The notes below the pieces were generated by a model. The model worked only from the letters and a program-made list of their open reading frames with translations, did no database searches and had not been told where the DNA came from. 64,000 nucleotides of DNA from contig NW_024881277.1 in assembly GCF_018691265.1 (NCBI RefSeq), positions 9,938,363 to 10,002,362 on the forward strand. The letters run 5' to 3'. Position 1 is the first letter of the stretch. Each line of letters starts with the position of its first letter. This DNA is from Tyto alba. Taxonomy: Eukaryota > Chordata > Aves > Strigiformes > Tytonidae. Below are positions 34,741 to 45,899 of this stretch, piece after piece. The translations under genes and the position numbers were made by a program.

Positions 34741-36710
34741 CAGCTGGTTCTTGACATGGGCACAGTGGCCTAAGAAGGAAAAGATGGGACAATTGTGACA
34801 GACTGCACGCAAAGCCACTGTATTTCTCAACAAAATCCCTCCCCCCAACTCCCAATCACAACACATTTCCTTTGTTTTCTCTGAGGAGCAGGACCTCTGC
34901 CCATGTGCTGCCAAGGAGCCAGCTCTGCCCTGCTGCCGTGAGGACATGGGAGCTGGTTCTTGTCTCCTCCAGTGTTCACAAGGGATGTCAGATGCAATTC
35001 ACTCTTAATAGAGATGTTCAATATCTGCACTTATGACTCCCAAGAGAGTGGGATGCAGAAGAGAGGTTTATCATGTGTTATGATAACTTTCTCTGTGTCT
35101 TTTATTTTCCACCGTCATCACATCTGGTGAGTACTACTTCTAGGGGTAGAAATCCTCAACTTTATGACTGAAAGTGTGGAGTCTTAAGACAAGACAGGCA
35201 AAAGGGCTCAGCTGTCTCTTGCTCAGTGCAGAGTCAGGAGAGCAGCAGTATCAATCAAGCTTGTTCCCAGCTGCCCTGTGCTTTCATTTCTGCTATCTGG
35301 AGGATGACTGCACACAAAAATTACTCTCAAAAAAAAAAAAAAAAAAATGTAACTGGACTCTAATGAAAGCAGGGGAGTCTTGTTTCTCTTATCCGCAGGG
35401 AAAGGTCTGAAAAATCTTTTTACCACCACAGAGGTGCAGTTGTGAGGGAGAGGGCAGGACATGGCCCCTGTCAGAGAGAAGCAAAGGAATCTGCGAGGAG
35501 ACTGACAACCCCCAAGGGATGGCTCAGCACTCCCTGGGATCCTGCTTGGAGCTCTATTTGCCAGGAACTGTTTCTCTGTCCCCACATCTCCTCCCTGTCC
35601 CTGCTCACGGATCCCATCCCACCCACCATGTCCTCAGCTCTGCCCAGAATACACCTCCTGGCAGCAGGACACTGACCAGGGGGATCTCTGTGCTGGCAAG
35701 TCTTGAAGAGAATTTCAGATAAACCCTGAAGAGACCACAAAGGTGATGTTAATGCTTTCTGTAGGCTGAGGTGGGTGAAGGGACTTTAGCAGGTTTCCTG
35801 ATAAACCCATTCCTCACTCACTGTAATGCTGTAGGAGTGTTTGTCTCTTGTGCAAACCTGAACAGATCCATGACCATATCCACCTACCATCACAGCCGGG
35901 GAGTGAAAGCACCAATCCTGGTAAGTTCCTTTACTGCCTGGTAGCACCCCGCCTTGATGTCCTTCTTGAAAAGTGCCCTGTGAAATGTCCCAGGGGCGAT
36001 GTGGAGCTGCAATCAGCCCTGACCCATGCAGCAGCCTCTCGATAGCAGAACAATCCTGCCCCGCCGTAGAGTGGCTTGCTCCTTACCCCACAGCTTCTCC
36101 CCACAGCGCTGTGAGGAGCTCCCTGGGCAGGCTGAGTGCTGACCCTGGCAGGCGGCAGAGTCCCTGCCCCAGCACACAGCCCCCTGGGGTGCAGGGACCC
36201 TGCTGGGAAGGACAGCCCTGGGCACCCCTGCCTGCACACCCGGCTGCACACCCCTGCAGCCGGCCCCGCCAGAAGGCAGCCCTCATGCCCTCGCCCTCAC
36301 AGGGGGCACCAGGGAAGCCCTGCTTGGGAGCAGCTACTCCTCCTCCTCCTCCTCCTCCTCCTCCTCCTCTAGGCAGGAGGCAGATTCCTGGTGGGTCTGC
36401 CGCCTTCCCCAGATCCCTCCCTGAGCTGCAGCTGCATTGCCCTGCACCCCCAGACTTACTGTGGCCAGGGCCCTGATGCTTTCTCCTCCTCGGACCTCTC
36501 AGCATCCTCCCAGCCCAGGCTGCCTTGAAGCTGTGTGTGCCTCGCTGCTCTGCCCTGGGTGCCTGCAGGCAGTGCCCTCAGCCCTTCTGCACTTTGCAGA
36601 GGAGCTGCTCCTGAGCAGAGCTGTCTCTCTGCAGCGCTGCCCACTTGCCAGGAGCTCCCTCCGGCCCAGGAGCCCGGCCCAGCTCAGCACCACAGCAACA
36701 GCCCAAGGCA
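34741..36710 (-). promoter_or_regulatory. Leader exon, GTAAGT donor, leader intron and acceptor of OR copy D
   Basis: The GC-rich block at 36710-36460 ends at a GTAAGT donor at 36459-36454. The acceptor, ending CTTCTTAG, lies at 34770, so exon 2 starts at 34769. The implied intron is about 1.69 kb. An out-of-frame ATG in the exon 2 leader (in 'gcccatgtcaag') precedes the true start. A poly-A run (about 35330-35347) lies in the intron. Confidence 0.62.
36337..36369 (+). repeat. (CTC)n triplet microsatellite, about 11 units
   Basis: Located about 85-117 bases past the conserved donor of OR copy D. Shortest of the three tracts. Confidence 0.95.
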
Positions 36711-36719
36711 CTTTAATGA

Positions 36720-37430
36720 CCCCTCAGGAGGGTTTGGTGCCAACTCCATGAACCTCAGGCACAGAGAAGCTGAAGAAACCTCTGAAGAAGTCAATGTTAT
36801 ATTCCAACTCCAAAGTTTCCTGCACTGTTAATATCTCCCACTGAGAGACACTGTTGACAAAGCCTCCTCAGGGTCCTGTTAGAGCAGAATTCTGGAGGCA
36901 GTGATGACAAGTCAAAAACTAAAAGGGAAAGGTGGCTCTGATGCTGAGTAAACCTGAATGTGTTGTATTAAGCCAAAGTTCCAAGCCCTAGGCCCATTAA
37001 ATAAATGGCCAAGCCATGACCCCCAGCCCCTGGGAAGGGAGATCCTGTCCCTCCCACATTCCTCAGGGCTCTTCCTGGGGTAGGGGCTATGGAGATGTGC
37101 ACCTCCCAGGCTCCTGAGGATGCACAAGGAGGCCATGAGGCCCCCGTGCTGCAAGGGACTGTGCCTCCTCACAGGCATCAGTGGCAGAGAAAACAGCCAT
37201 AGCCAAAATGATGATGGGGTTGACTTTACTGGGGGCTTTCAACTTTCCCACAGCCCTCTGTCATCTCCACCACAGGCTGTCCGATGTGGTTGCATGCCCT
37301 GGGCCTTTTCCCCTGCAGGCTGTCCTCATCCCCCCAGTTTTGTCCCCTGGAGAATGCCAGGGGAGAAATTACCTGTCCTCATCTCCCCCAGCCTTACAGC
37401 CATGAGGCCCCAGTGCTGTAAGGATTAGGT
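36720..37430 (-). repeat. Distal 5' flank of OR unit D, shared with B and an orphan
   Basis: Near-collinear inverted match to 10840-11640 and a looser one to 53460-54020. It carries the same 'cacaaggaggccatgagg' and 'gggttgactttactgggggc' runs. Confidence 0.75.
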
Positions 37431-37689
37431 GTCTCCTGGTAGGCCTGCAGTTGATTTCTTGAAGGCTGGGGACATCCACCGTGCTTACCAGCCTTGCTCT
37501 CACTTGACCATCTTCCTACCCTTACTGATATCTCTCCATCCTCACGGGCTGTTGGTTGGAATGCAAAGCTTTGGCTAATCCAGACTCTTTCTGGGTGGCC
37601 TATTGTACTGCACTTGGAGGGATGCTTCATGTAGCTCAACGTAACACAAAATCCTCATGTCCAGTCTCAACTTCCAAAGCTTCACTTTG

Positions 37690-39330
37690 TGCCATTCTTT
37701 CTTTCTTATGTTGTTTCTCGATTTAGAGAAAAACCTCCACCATCTCTGAAACCACACTTCAACCCATGTCAGGATAGTCTGGGTGGCCATGCTCATCCTA
37801 GTGCAGACCTGTATGCAGGTGGCCTTGTTTGTGGCCAGCATGCACCGCTGTCTTGTATGGTGTCCTCATAGTGCCCAGGCCCATCTCCTCAGAGTCCCTG
37901 ATCAGCTACTCAGGTCCAAGCCTGTCCTGATAAATGAGGAGATTATTCTTCCTCTTAATGCAGGACTGGACACTTCTCCTTGTAAACTTCAAGAGGTTTA
38001 TGTTGGCCGGAATCCCAGAGTTTCTCAGGTTTCCCTGGGCTGAAGCTCCACTTGGTCAGCTGTTAGTGCCTCTGTGCAGATAGCTCACCTTGATGGTGGT
38101 GGTGTCTCTCACGTAATAACAGCCTGAGGAGCTGCAGGGCTCTACAGCCCCAGGTAGGAATTACCATCAACACAATCTTCAAAACAGCAAATGAGATCAC
38201 AAAACAAGCAAAGTCAGGGTCAGTGGAGAAAGGGTAAATGAGGGTTGGGCTATTTGTATGTTAGACCGTGTTAGTGGAAAATATATACCTGTAGAGAGAT
38301 TGAAACAATAAGGAACTCTCCAGAAGCTGGTTTTAGGTCCTCCAGCTGTCTGGGACCTGGATCCAGAATTCCCTCATCCCCCCAGTTCCTCCACACACAG
38401 ACAAGCACATGTACACACAAATGTCTCTCTCCAGCACAGCATCACAGAACCGCTGAGCCTGGAATGCAGTCAGCTTCCACCTCCTCTGTCCTTCCTCTTC
38501 ATGCTTGGTTTCTGTCAGGAGCTCCTTTTTCATCCATGCCATCCTCCTGACACCTTTTCTTGACTTTCAGCATGTCTGTGTGGACTGTTCTGGAGTGAAA
38601 AGAGGAGATCATTAACCATCAAACAGCTCTCTGCACCCTTTCCTCTTCAGGGCTGTATCCCATGGGATTCTTCCAAGCAGGTCCTTCAGCAGGTCAAAGC
38701 CTGCTCTCCTGACGTCCTGCCCCTTGCTTTCTTCCCTTCTCTCAGCATGCTACACTCTACTTTCTCACCCTTGATTGTTACAGCCCCGAGCAGCTCTTCC
38801 TAGTTTGCAAGTATCAAGTCCTGCTGCAGGGCCCCTCACCTCACTGTCTCCTCAGTCACCCTTGTCAGGAAGATGTCACCAGTGAGCTCCAAAATCCTCC
38901 TGGGTGGCTTGCACCTCTTCAGCAGAGGCAACTGGGACAGTTTCAGCCTGCCATGAGGTCCAGGGCCTGCAGACATGAAGCTCCTTCCAATTGTCTGAAG
39001 AAGGCCTCATCTACCTGATCAAGAGGTCTGGAGCAGAAATCCACCCATCCTCCCACAGTGCTGCCCATGTTGTTCTGCCCTCTGATCCTGGCCTATCAGC
39101 TCTCAGCTAAGTCATCGTCAGTCCCCAGGCAGAGCTCCATGCATTCCTGATGCTCTCTTACATAAAGGACAACCTCCCCTCCAGATCCAGACCTGTGGCC
39201 TTATCAATACCTGACTGCAAGACCCCAAATTTTCTCCAGGTGGTGCTTTGGGCCCCTTTCTCCCTCAAGCAAACAACTCACAGAACATCTGGCCTCACCA
39301 GGGTCTAGTCCAGACGTAGGGTCTCTAAAT
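37690..39330 (-). mobile_element. CR1 LINE remnants, reverse orientation
   Basis: About 37690-38100 reads as the antisense of the CR1 ORF2 end: 'cacttctccttgtaaacttcaagaggtttatg' corresponds to the antisense of the 'acctcatgaagttcaacaagg' motif. About 38640-39250 reads as the antisense of an upstream CR1 part, with 'tatcaagtcctgctgcaggg' and 'gcagagctccatgcattcc..tgctctcttacataaaggacaac'. They may be one internally deleted element or two copies. Confidence 0.6.
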
Positions 39331-40879
39331 ACATGGCTCCCAAGACTCTCCTACTTGCTGGTTAATCTGGTTTGATGTGCACTATTGGTTCCACCCACTG
39401 ACATACCCACCAACATGACACATGCACACAGCCTGATCTCTCCAGTTGCTGGCCCACCCGGTGCATGAGCCCCTTTGACTCATGCTTCCCATTCCAGGGA
39501 TGGGCCCTTGGACCTCTATCCGTACCAAGAGCAGACATCTCCTCACCCCAGAAAGTTGTGGAGGATGGAATTTCATAAGAATACAGGACAGACTTTCAGT
39601 TGCATGGTGTGCCTAAACCAGTATACTGACCAGCCACGCGTGACCAGCTCCTTTCATCCCCTTTTCCCCCTTTTTCCGATGCTTCTTTCTCCCCAAACCA
39701 CCTTGGTCCTTCCCTTTCCCTGCCTTTGGTTCTTTCCTAGGCATGCCACAGCAAGCCTGGCACAATCCCCAGTGCTCTCTCCAGCATCCCATAAGGACTC
39801 TCAGACCCACAGAGGCAGAAACCCCCACCCTCAGTCGGCAAGGTCACCCTGGGAGGCTCCTCCGTTTGACCCACTTGTTAAATGTCACACCCAGATATTT
39901 TGGACCTCTCTGTGAACGAGTATTTTTCACTTTGGGTTTTAAATTGTTTCTCTGAAAACTGGGTGATTCTGGTCCTAAGAAATGGAAATTATTTTTGTTT
40001 GTGGAAGTTCTACAGATTAGGTCAGATAAAAATGTCCATGGATGTTATATGTGAAAAGGAGCACAGTTTGTCTGACCATGACCAAGTCCTGATGACATCG
40101 ACTCCACGAGGCATTTACTGGCACTGATCACACATGACAAGGACCATAACATGCATCTATCCCAATTACTTGGTAAATCCTCTTCAGTCCCGTCCACCTC
40201 TGTTTCTGTGTTCCCTCCCTCAAAGTCTTTGTCATGTACACAAGACAAAGTGCAAAAGATTTTAAAGAGTTGGAAGTGCAAGACAGGCTGACAATAACCA
40301 TTTTTCAGTGGTTAAAACACACTGAATATGTCAAGCAGCAGTCATACCCTGAGATTAAAGACACCCTGGAGTATTTGAGGGCACATCATAGGAAGGATGA
40401 CCAGGCACCTGTATTGGGCTTACGTGGCAAGGTTTTTTGGTAGCGGCGGGGAGAGGGGCATGCAGGGGTGACTTCTGTGAGAAGATGCCAAAAGCAGCTC
40501 CATCATGTCAGATGTGGGGTGCATGGGGTGAGCTGAGTCCTGCTTGAGCCCAAGGGCTTCCAGCTCTGGATGAGATGCCCACATTGCCTCAGCTGTATTC
40601 CTGCCCTGCACAGGGGAAACAAATTCCTTCTTTATCCCTCCCTATGCATCCTTTTTTTGTTTTCGGACAGAAAAATTCCATTTTCCAGACAGACGCATTG
40701 ACAGCTTTATCAGGCCAGACCATGCTGTAATCAGTCTCTCTCCACTTTTGGGAGAGGTACATTGGTGATTACTTCAGCTGACTTCAGACAACATTCCGCA
40801 GGGGTGGCCCCGATGCCTTTCGGGAGCTGTCAGCCCTCGAGCACCAGGGATCTCTCGAGGGACAGCAGCGGGGTAGAGA
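39331..40879. other. No gene recognised
   Basis: Contains short frames only. No repeat family is identified with confidence. The right end leads into the leader block of OR copy E. Confidence 0.45.
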
Positions 40880-43800
40880 AAGTGGTGCCTTGGGATGGGC
40901 CGGGCTCCGGGGGCAAGAGGAGCTGATGGCAAGCGGGAAGCACTGGAGAGAGACAGCTCTTCCCGGGAGCAGCATCTCTGCGGAGCACGGCAGGGCTGAG
41001 GGCACTGCCCACGGGTGACAAGGGGAGAGGAGAGAAGTGAGAGGGATGTAAGACAGTGTGCAGTGGGAAGATGCTGAGAGTTCACTGGGGGACAAATCAT
41101 CACAGCTCCTAACACTGTAAGTCTCTGGCTGCAGGTGGGAACTGGTAGAGTCTCTGGGAGGGTCCTTCTAGAGCTGGCACATGCCAGGGCTGATGCTCTC
41201 TGGAGCAGTGATTATCTGCCGAACAGCTGGGGGGACGGGGCATGTCATCTCCCTTTTCCTGGGCACGGCTGCAGGAGCGTGAAGCTGGGTGTGCAGCCAG
41301 GGGCACCCCGGGCTGTCCTTCATCACAATCACCCCTGGTAGGGCAGGGTCATTGTGCTGCTGAGGGGGTGAGGCGTGGGTCAGGGCTGCCCACAGCTCCT
41401 GCTGACAGCCTGGACAGCTCTAGGGGGGAAACTTGCAAGAGAGAAAAAAGGGAGGCTTCACCTGCAAGGGAAGGAGCCTGTGCTTTCAGTTTGCTACTCT
41501 GGGTTGGCTGGGTGAGCATTGAGAGATGGGAATGACTCTCACTGGTTTGGAGAAGGTACTGACAATGCAGATCTGTTTCACTGAGAGGTGAATGAGTCTG
41601 GGAGCATCAGAGCAATCCCCCACAGCTTACAGATCACCACCACCACCAGCAACAGGCTTGGCAGGTTTTCTCTGCCATTCCTACCTGAATTTTGAAGCAC
41701 AGAGAAGGTCCTGGGCAGTGCCCTGCCCCAGGAGGTGTCTGCAGGGCAGAGCTGAGTACCCAACAGCTGGGATGGGGTCTGTGCGTGCAGGAGATGGGAA
41801 CCAAGAAACCAGGCTGCCAGCAGGCACAGCTCCAGGCAGCAGAGACGTGGGCAGGGAGTGAGATTTTTATCAGAAATCCTGTTTCAGGGGATCTACTAGC
41901 AGCTCCAGTGATCCCCTGCAACACAGGTCCCTTCCCCTGATGTTGGAAAATGGGTGAAAAAAAAACAGTTTAGGGTAGCATAAGAACTTAAGCAATCAGC
42001 CAAACACCTGCAACACGTTGTCTGTCGCACAGAGGTCCGTGAGCTAGGCAACTGTGATAAACACCTCGTGGGGAATGTCTAAATGGAGAGGCTCTGTGTG
42101 TAAATTGGCAGACTCCTAATGAGAAGCCCTTGTCCTTGGAGATTAAGATGCTCTGAAAAAGAATGAACTAGATGAAGCTAGGTTGGAGATAAGAAGTGCA
42201 TACATAAACCAATGAAGTCCAATTCCAATATATAGGAAATGTTCAAGAAGGGCTCCTCTCCAAACACCACCAGAGACCGCTAGAGACCACCAATGACCCC
42301 CATGGAAGCCCCTCGGGGACATAAACTGCATGCCTAATAACTATGTATATAAAATAATGAGTTTTAGGAAATTTGATGAATATGTATGTAACACAGGGAT
42401 ATAAGCTACTGTAATGTAGGGTGGATATATCAGATGGAATGATTCCCTCATGTCCCCAACCACATAAAGTAATGCCTGCTCGTTAATGCTAAACCCAGCA
42501 CTAAGGAGTTTTAATTCCTGATTTCTGTCACACTGACATCTCTCCCCTTCTCTCTCCCACCCAGCAGAGCCTCTGCCCTCACAGCCATGGAGTCCAGGCC
42601 ACCAGCAGCCTTCTCACCCCCCTGAGCGCCAAGAAGAGGTGAAGGGCATCTCTCCTGCCCCGTGCCCGTGCAGCACAGGGGCTGAGGGTGACTGCCCTGC
42701 GGTGTCACCGGCTGGGAGGTGGCGGGCAGAGCTGGGACAGGGGAAGGCTGTCCCAAATGCCTGGCTGTCTCTCTGCTGGCCTCTCCCAGCTGGGCCATTC
42801 CGACGTGTCTGCTCGTCTCTCCTCGCGCCTGTGCCGCTCCTGCTGCAGCTTTCAGGCACTCTGGGGGTGGGAGGTCCAGCTGAAGGGTCAGCACGGAGCT
42901 CGTGGGCCCTCCCACGCAGACGTGTCCATGGGAACCCGGTGTCCCAGCTCTCCTTGAAGCTGTGGGGCTCTGGGCCATGCAGCCCGTGCGGGTGGGGACT
43001 GAGCTGACTTCAGGAGATGCCACCATGAGGACACTTGGTGACTCCTTGGGGTGTCCTTCCAAGCTGGGAGCCACCGTGCAGACAGCAAATCTCTCCCCCA
43101 GCATTTGTGTGCAAAACCCAATGGGGAAACCCCGAGATGCTACAAGCAGGGAAAGGGTGATTGGTTGGGAAAATGAACTCTGTGTCCTTGGCAAGGAGTG
43201 GGGTGCTGAGACCTTGTGAAGGTTCCTGGTGGCAAGGTGAAATACTTAGTGATCTGCCGTGGATCCCTCTGCTCTCAGCGGGGTCTGATTGCTTCTCTGG
43301 GTACCTCAGGAGTGCAATCCCCCTCCATTTCAAGGGGCAGACACAGGGCAGCTCAGAACAAGGCAAACGGACAGACCAGCTCGCCTGCCCCTGCGCTAAG
43401 CCACAGCAAATCCTTTTGCCTCCCAAGACTTGTGGCTGCTCAGCCGGAGCGCAGCAGAGGTGCTCAGCATTTCTGATTTCAGAGAAGAATGCCCAGAGGA
43501 GATGGGGCTGGGGTGGGGTTGGTGGTGTGGTAGGGTAGATCTTTCTGAAAGAAAAAAACAGAAACAAAAGCATGAATTTCCTTGATGCAGTCAAGTTTGC
43601 TTGGGATTGGGGGTGGAGATGCTGTCAAGCCCTTTGATGATGAGAGGGAATTCACCTGAGAAAATCTATCAGACCTGGCCCCTACGTGCCCCCTGCTCCC
43701 AGGCAGAGCCTGGCCTAGAGCATGTCCAACACATCTGGGAGCCCACGGGCCCTGCTCTTCACAGCACCCCTAGCCAGCACAAACCAGAGCAACAGCCAGG

Positions 43801-43960
43801 GAGCTGCACAAAGGTCCTGCCAAGCAGGAGAAAGGGAGGGGGGTTTGGCTGAGGGAGTATGAATATTTGAGGGATGTCTTTGGTTTTGCACAGAGAAGTC
43901 TGTCCTCACTTGTCACTGTCTTTTCCCTCTGGTACAGGCCCCTGGGTTCATATGGAGACC
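40880..43960 (+). promoter_or_regulatory. Leader exon, GTAAGT donor, leader intron and acceptor of OR copy E
   Basis: The GC-rich block (about 40890-41116) ends at a GTAAGT donor at 41117-41122. The acceptor, ending GGTACAG, lies at 43937, so exon 2 starts at 43938. The implied intron of about 2.82 kb is the longest, partly because an LTR is inserted at about 41953-42535. Its 3' half (about 42550-43500) is shared with copy B. Confidence 0.6.
41953..42535 (+). mobile_element. Probable LTR in the leader intron of OR copy E
   Basis: An AT-rich block without a counterpart in the other OR introns starts TGAAAAA and ends near TCTGTCA. It has a 'gtatataaaata' box near 42342 and an 'acataaagtaatgcctgctcg' R/U5-like end near 42470. 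Its position explains much of the extra intron length. Boundaries and family are uncertain. Confidence 0.5.
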
Positions 43961-44899
43961 ATGTCCAACAGCAGCTCCATCACCCACTTCCTCCTCCTGG
44001 CATTTGCAGACACACGGGAGCTGCAGCTCCTGCACTTCTGGCTCTTCCTGGGCATCTACCTGACTGCCCTCCTGGGAAATGGCCTCATCATCACAGCCAT
44101 CGCCTGTGACCACCGCCTCCACACCCCCATGTACTTCTTCCTCCTCAACCTCGCCCTCCTTGACTTGGACTCCATCTCAAACACTCTCCCCAATTCCATG
44201 GCCAATTCCTTCCAGGATAACAGGGCTATCTCCTACCAAAGTTGTGCTGTCCAGGTCTTTTTCTTTGTATTTTTCCTTGGAGGAGAGTGTGCTTTTCTCA
44301 CCATCATGGCCTATGACCGCTACGTTGCCATCTGCCAACCCCTGCACTACGGGACCCTCCTGGGCAGCAGAGCTTGTGTCCACATGGCAGCAGCTGCTTG
44401 GGGCTGTGGGTTTCTCAATGCTCTGCTGCAGACAGCCAATACATTTTCAATATCTGTCTGCCACGGCAACGTGGTGGACCAGTTCTTCTGTGAAATTCCC
44501 CGGATCCTCAAGCTCTCCTGCTCAGACTCAGGTTATCTCAGGGAAATTGGATTTCTTGTGGCTATTGTATTTGTCGTCTTTGCTTGTTTTGTTTTCATTG
44601 TGCTGTCCTATGTGCAGATCTTCAGGGTCGTGCTGAGGATCCCCTCTGAGCAGGGACAGCACAAAGCCTTCTCCACATGCCTCCCTCACCTGGCCGTGGT
44701 CTCCCTGTTCATCAGCACTTCATTTTTTGCCTACCTGAAGCCCCCTGCCATCTCTTCTCCAGCCCTGGATCTGGTGGTGGCTGTTCTGTACTCAGTGGTA
44801 CCTCCAACTTTGAACCCCTTCATCTACAGCATGAGGAACAGGGAGCTCAAGGATGCGGTGAAGGAATTGATCCAACGCACCTTGTTCCACCAGCAGTAA
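43961..44899 (+). CDS. OR14-like olfactory receptor, copy E (intact)
   Basis: The ATG at 43961 gives a 312-residue receptor beginning MSNSSSITHF. An in-frame ATG at 43952, also in exon 2, would add three residues (MET). Landmarks are LHTPMY 53-58, MAYDRYVAIC 116-125, the outer-loop cysteines including FFCEIP, SYVQIF about 216-221, KAFSTCLPHL about 235-244 and NPFIYSMRN (the family norm is NPLIY). One residue is inserted in the second outer loop (CSDSGYLRE against CSGAYLRE in copy C). It is the most diverged copy in TM2-TM3 (LLDLDSISNTLPNSM). Expected to act as an odorant receptor in olfactory cilia; ligand unknown. The frame is fully open, with splice acceptor and AATAAA in place. Confidence 0.95.
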   Translation: MSNSSSITHFLLLAFADTRELQLLHFWLFLGIYLTALLGNGLIITAIACDHRLHTPMYFFLLNLALLDLDSISNTLPNSMANSFQDNRAISYQSCAVQVFFFVFFLGGECAFLTIMAYDRYVAICQPLHYGTLLGSRACVHMAAAAWGCGFLNALLQTANTFSISVCHGNVVDQFFCEIPRILKLSCSDSGYLREIGFLVAIVFVVFACFVFIVLSYVQIFRVVLRIPSEQGQHKAFSTCLPHLAVVSLFISTSFFAYLKPPAISSPALDLVVAVLYSVVPPTLNPFIYSMRNRELKDAVKELIQRTLFHQQ

Positions 44900-45099
44900 C
44901 CTGCCTCACCTATTCTGCAGATTACTTGCAACTTGGATTAGGTCAGACTTCTGATTTATATTTCCCTTGTAATAATTGTCGTAAGAGGTAACTGCTTGGC
45001 TTCATTCTACTTCTCTAGAGGCTTCATCTTTTGTGTCTGACCCTTTCACAAATGCCTTGAAAACTCTACCTAATCCAGCCGACATGATAGCATCTCAGC

Positions 45100-45105
45100 A
45101 ATAAA
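45100..45105 (+). terminator. Polyadenylation signal AATAAA 3' of OR copy E
   Basis: Lies about 200 bases past the stop in the context CAATAAAAGGGG, matching copy B (AATAAAAGGGG). Confidence 0.62.
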
Positions 45106-45569
45106 AGGGGTCACCTGCGTGCAGTGCCTGAAAGCTGGGATGTCCTAAGAAAGATGCTGCCAAAAATAAGCACAAGAATTTGACTTTTAAAAAAGTTTTT
45201 TCTCAATCTTTTCTCACTGTATTGGAGGTGATAAAATTGTGACAACTCTGAGATCTACTGGACAGCAAGTGGTGCTTTTAAAGACTATTCCTGGTGTCCA
45301 GGGGCTGTGTAGGTGCTGCAGGAGATCTCCATTACCTCTTAGGTAGCCACATATATAGCAGGGCTGATGGCATGTAGTGTTCCCTGTGGAAAGGAGTCTG
45401 GAGGGGTCAGCAAAGAAAGGACACTCTCTGTGTGCCCTGGGGTGGGCAGTGAATGGACAATCAGGAGATGAGACACCCCTCAAAGGTGAAACTCATCCGG
45501 AGTAAAGCATTAATCCAGACACCCACAAGCCATGACCCTGCAGTTTGGTGTGAGCCAGTGAAAATGCAA

Positions 45570-45880
45570 CAGGCATGGGGAAAGGAGACTGGAGAAATGT
45601 GGAAGCTGCCCGAGGAGCCCCAGGGCAGGGGGTCTCCTGCTGTCCTGGGCAGCAGGGCTGGTGGGGAGGCAGAAGGGGAACAAAGGCAGCCAGGCCTGGG
45701 GATCACTTGCAGCATGAATGCAGGAGAGACAGAGAGTGCCTGGCCTCTCTTTCCTCATGCACTTTGGACCAGCTCAAGTAGTGGGAACACTGGGGAGGCT
45801 GCCATCCCTCCCTGGGATGCTCCCTGGGGCTGCTGTGCCCTTCAGAAGTGTTGGAGCTGTGGGGTGAGTGCCCAAGTCCC
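45570..45880 (+). repeat. OR-unit 3' flank block, copy E
   Basis: Paralogous to 15520-15790 in the same orientation and at a similar distance past the stop (about 0.6-0.9 kb). Both end in 'ctgtggggtgagtgccca'. Confidence 0.6.
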
Positions 45881-45899
45881 AGCCCACTCCTGACCTCTC

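Noticed and set aside
34741..34947. 69-residue N-terminal extension of OR copy D
   Set aside because: Crosses the splice acceptor at 34770 and is absent from all paralogs; MSNSSS is the family start.
42511..43194. 227-codon minus-strand frame in the copy E leader intron
   Set aside because: The intron segment is shared with copy B, where the frame is not kept. No domain is recognised.
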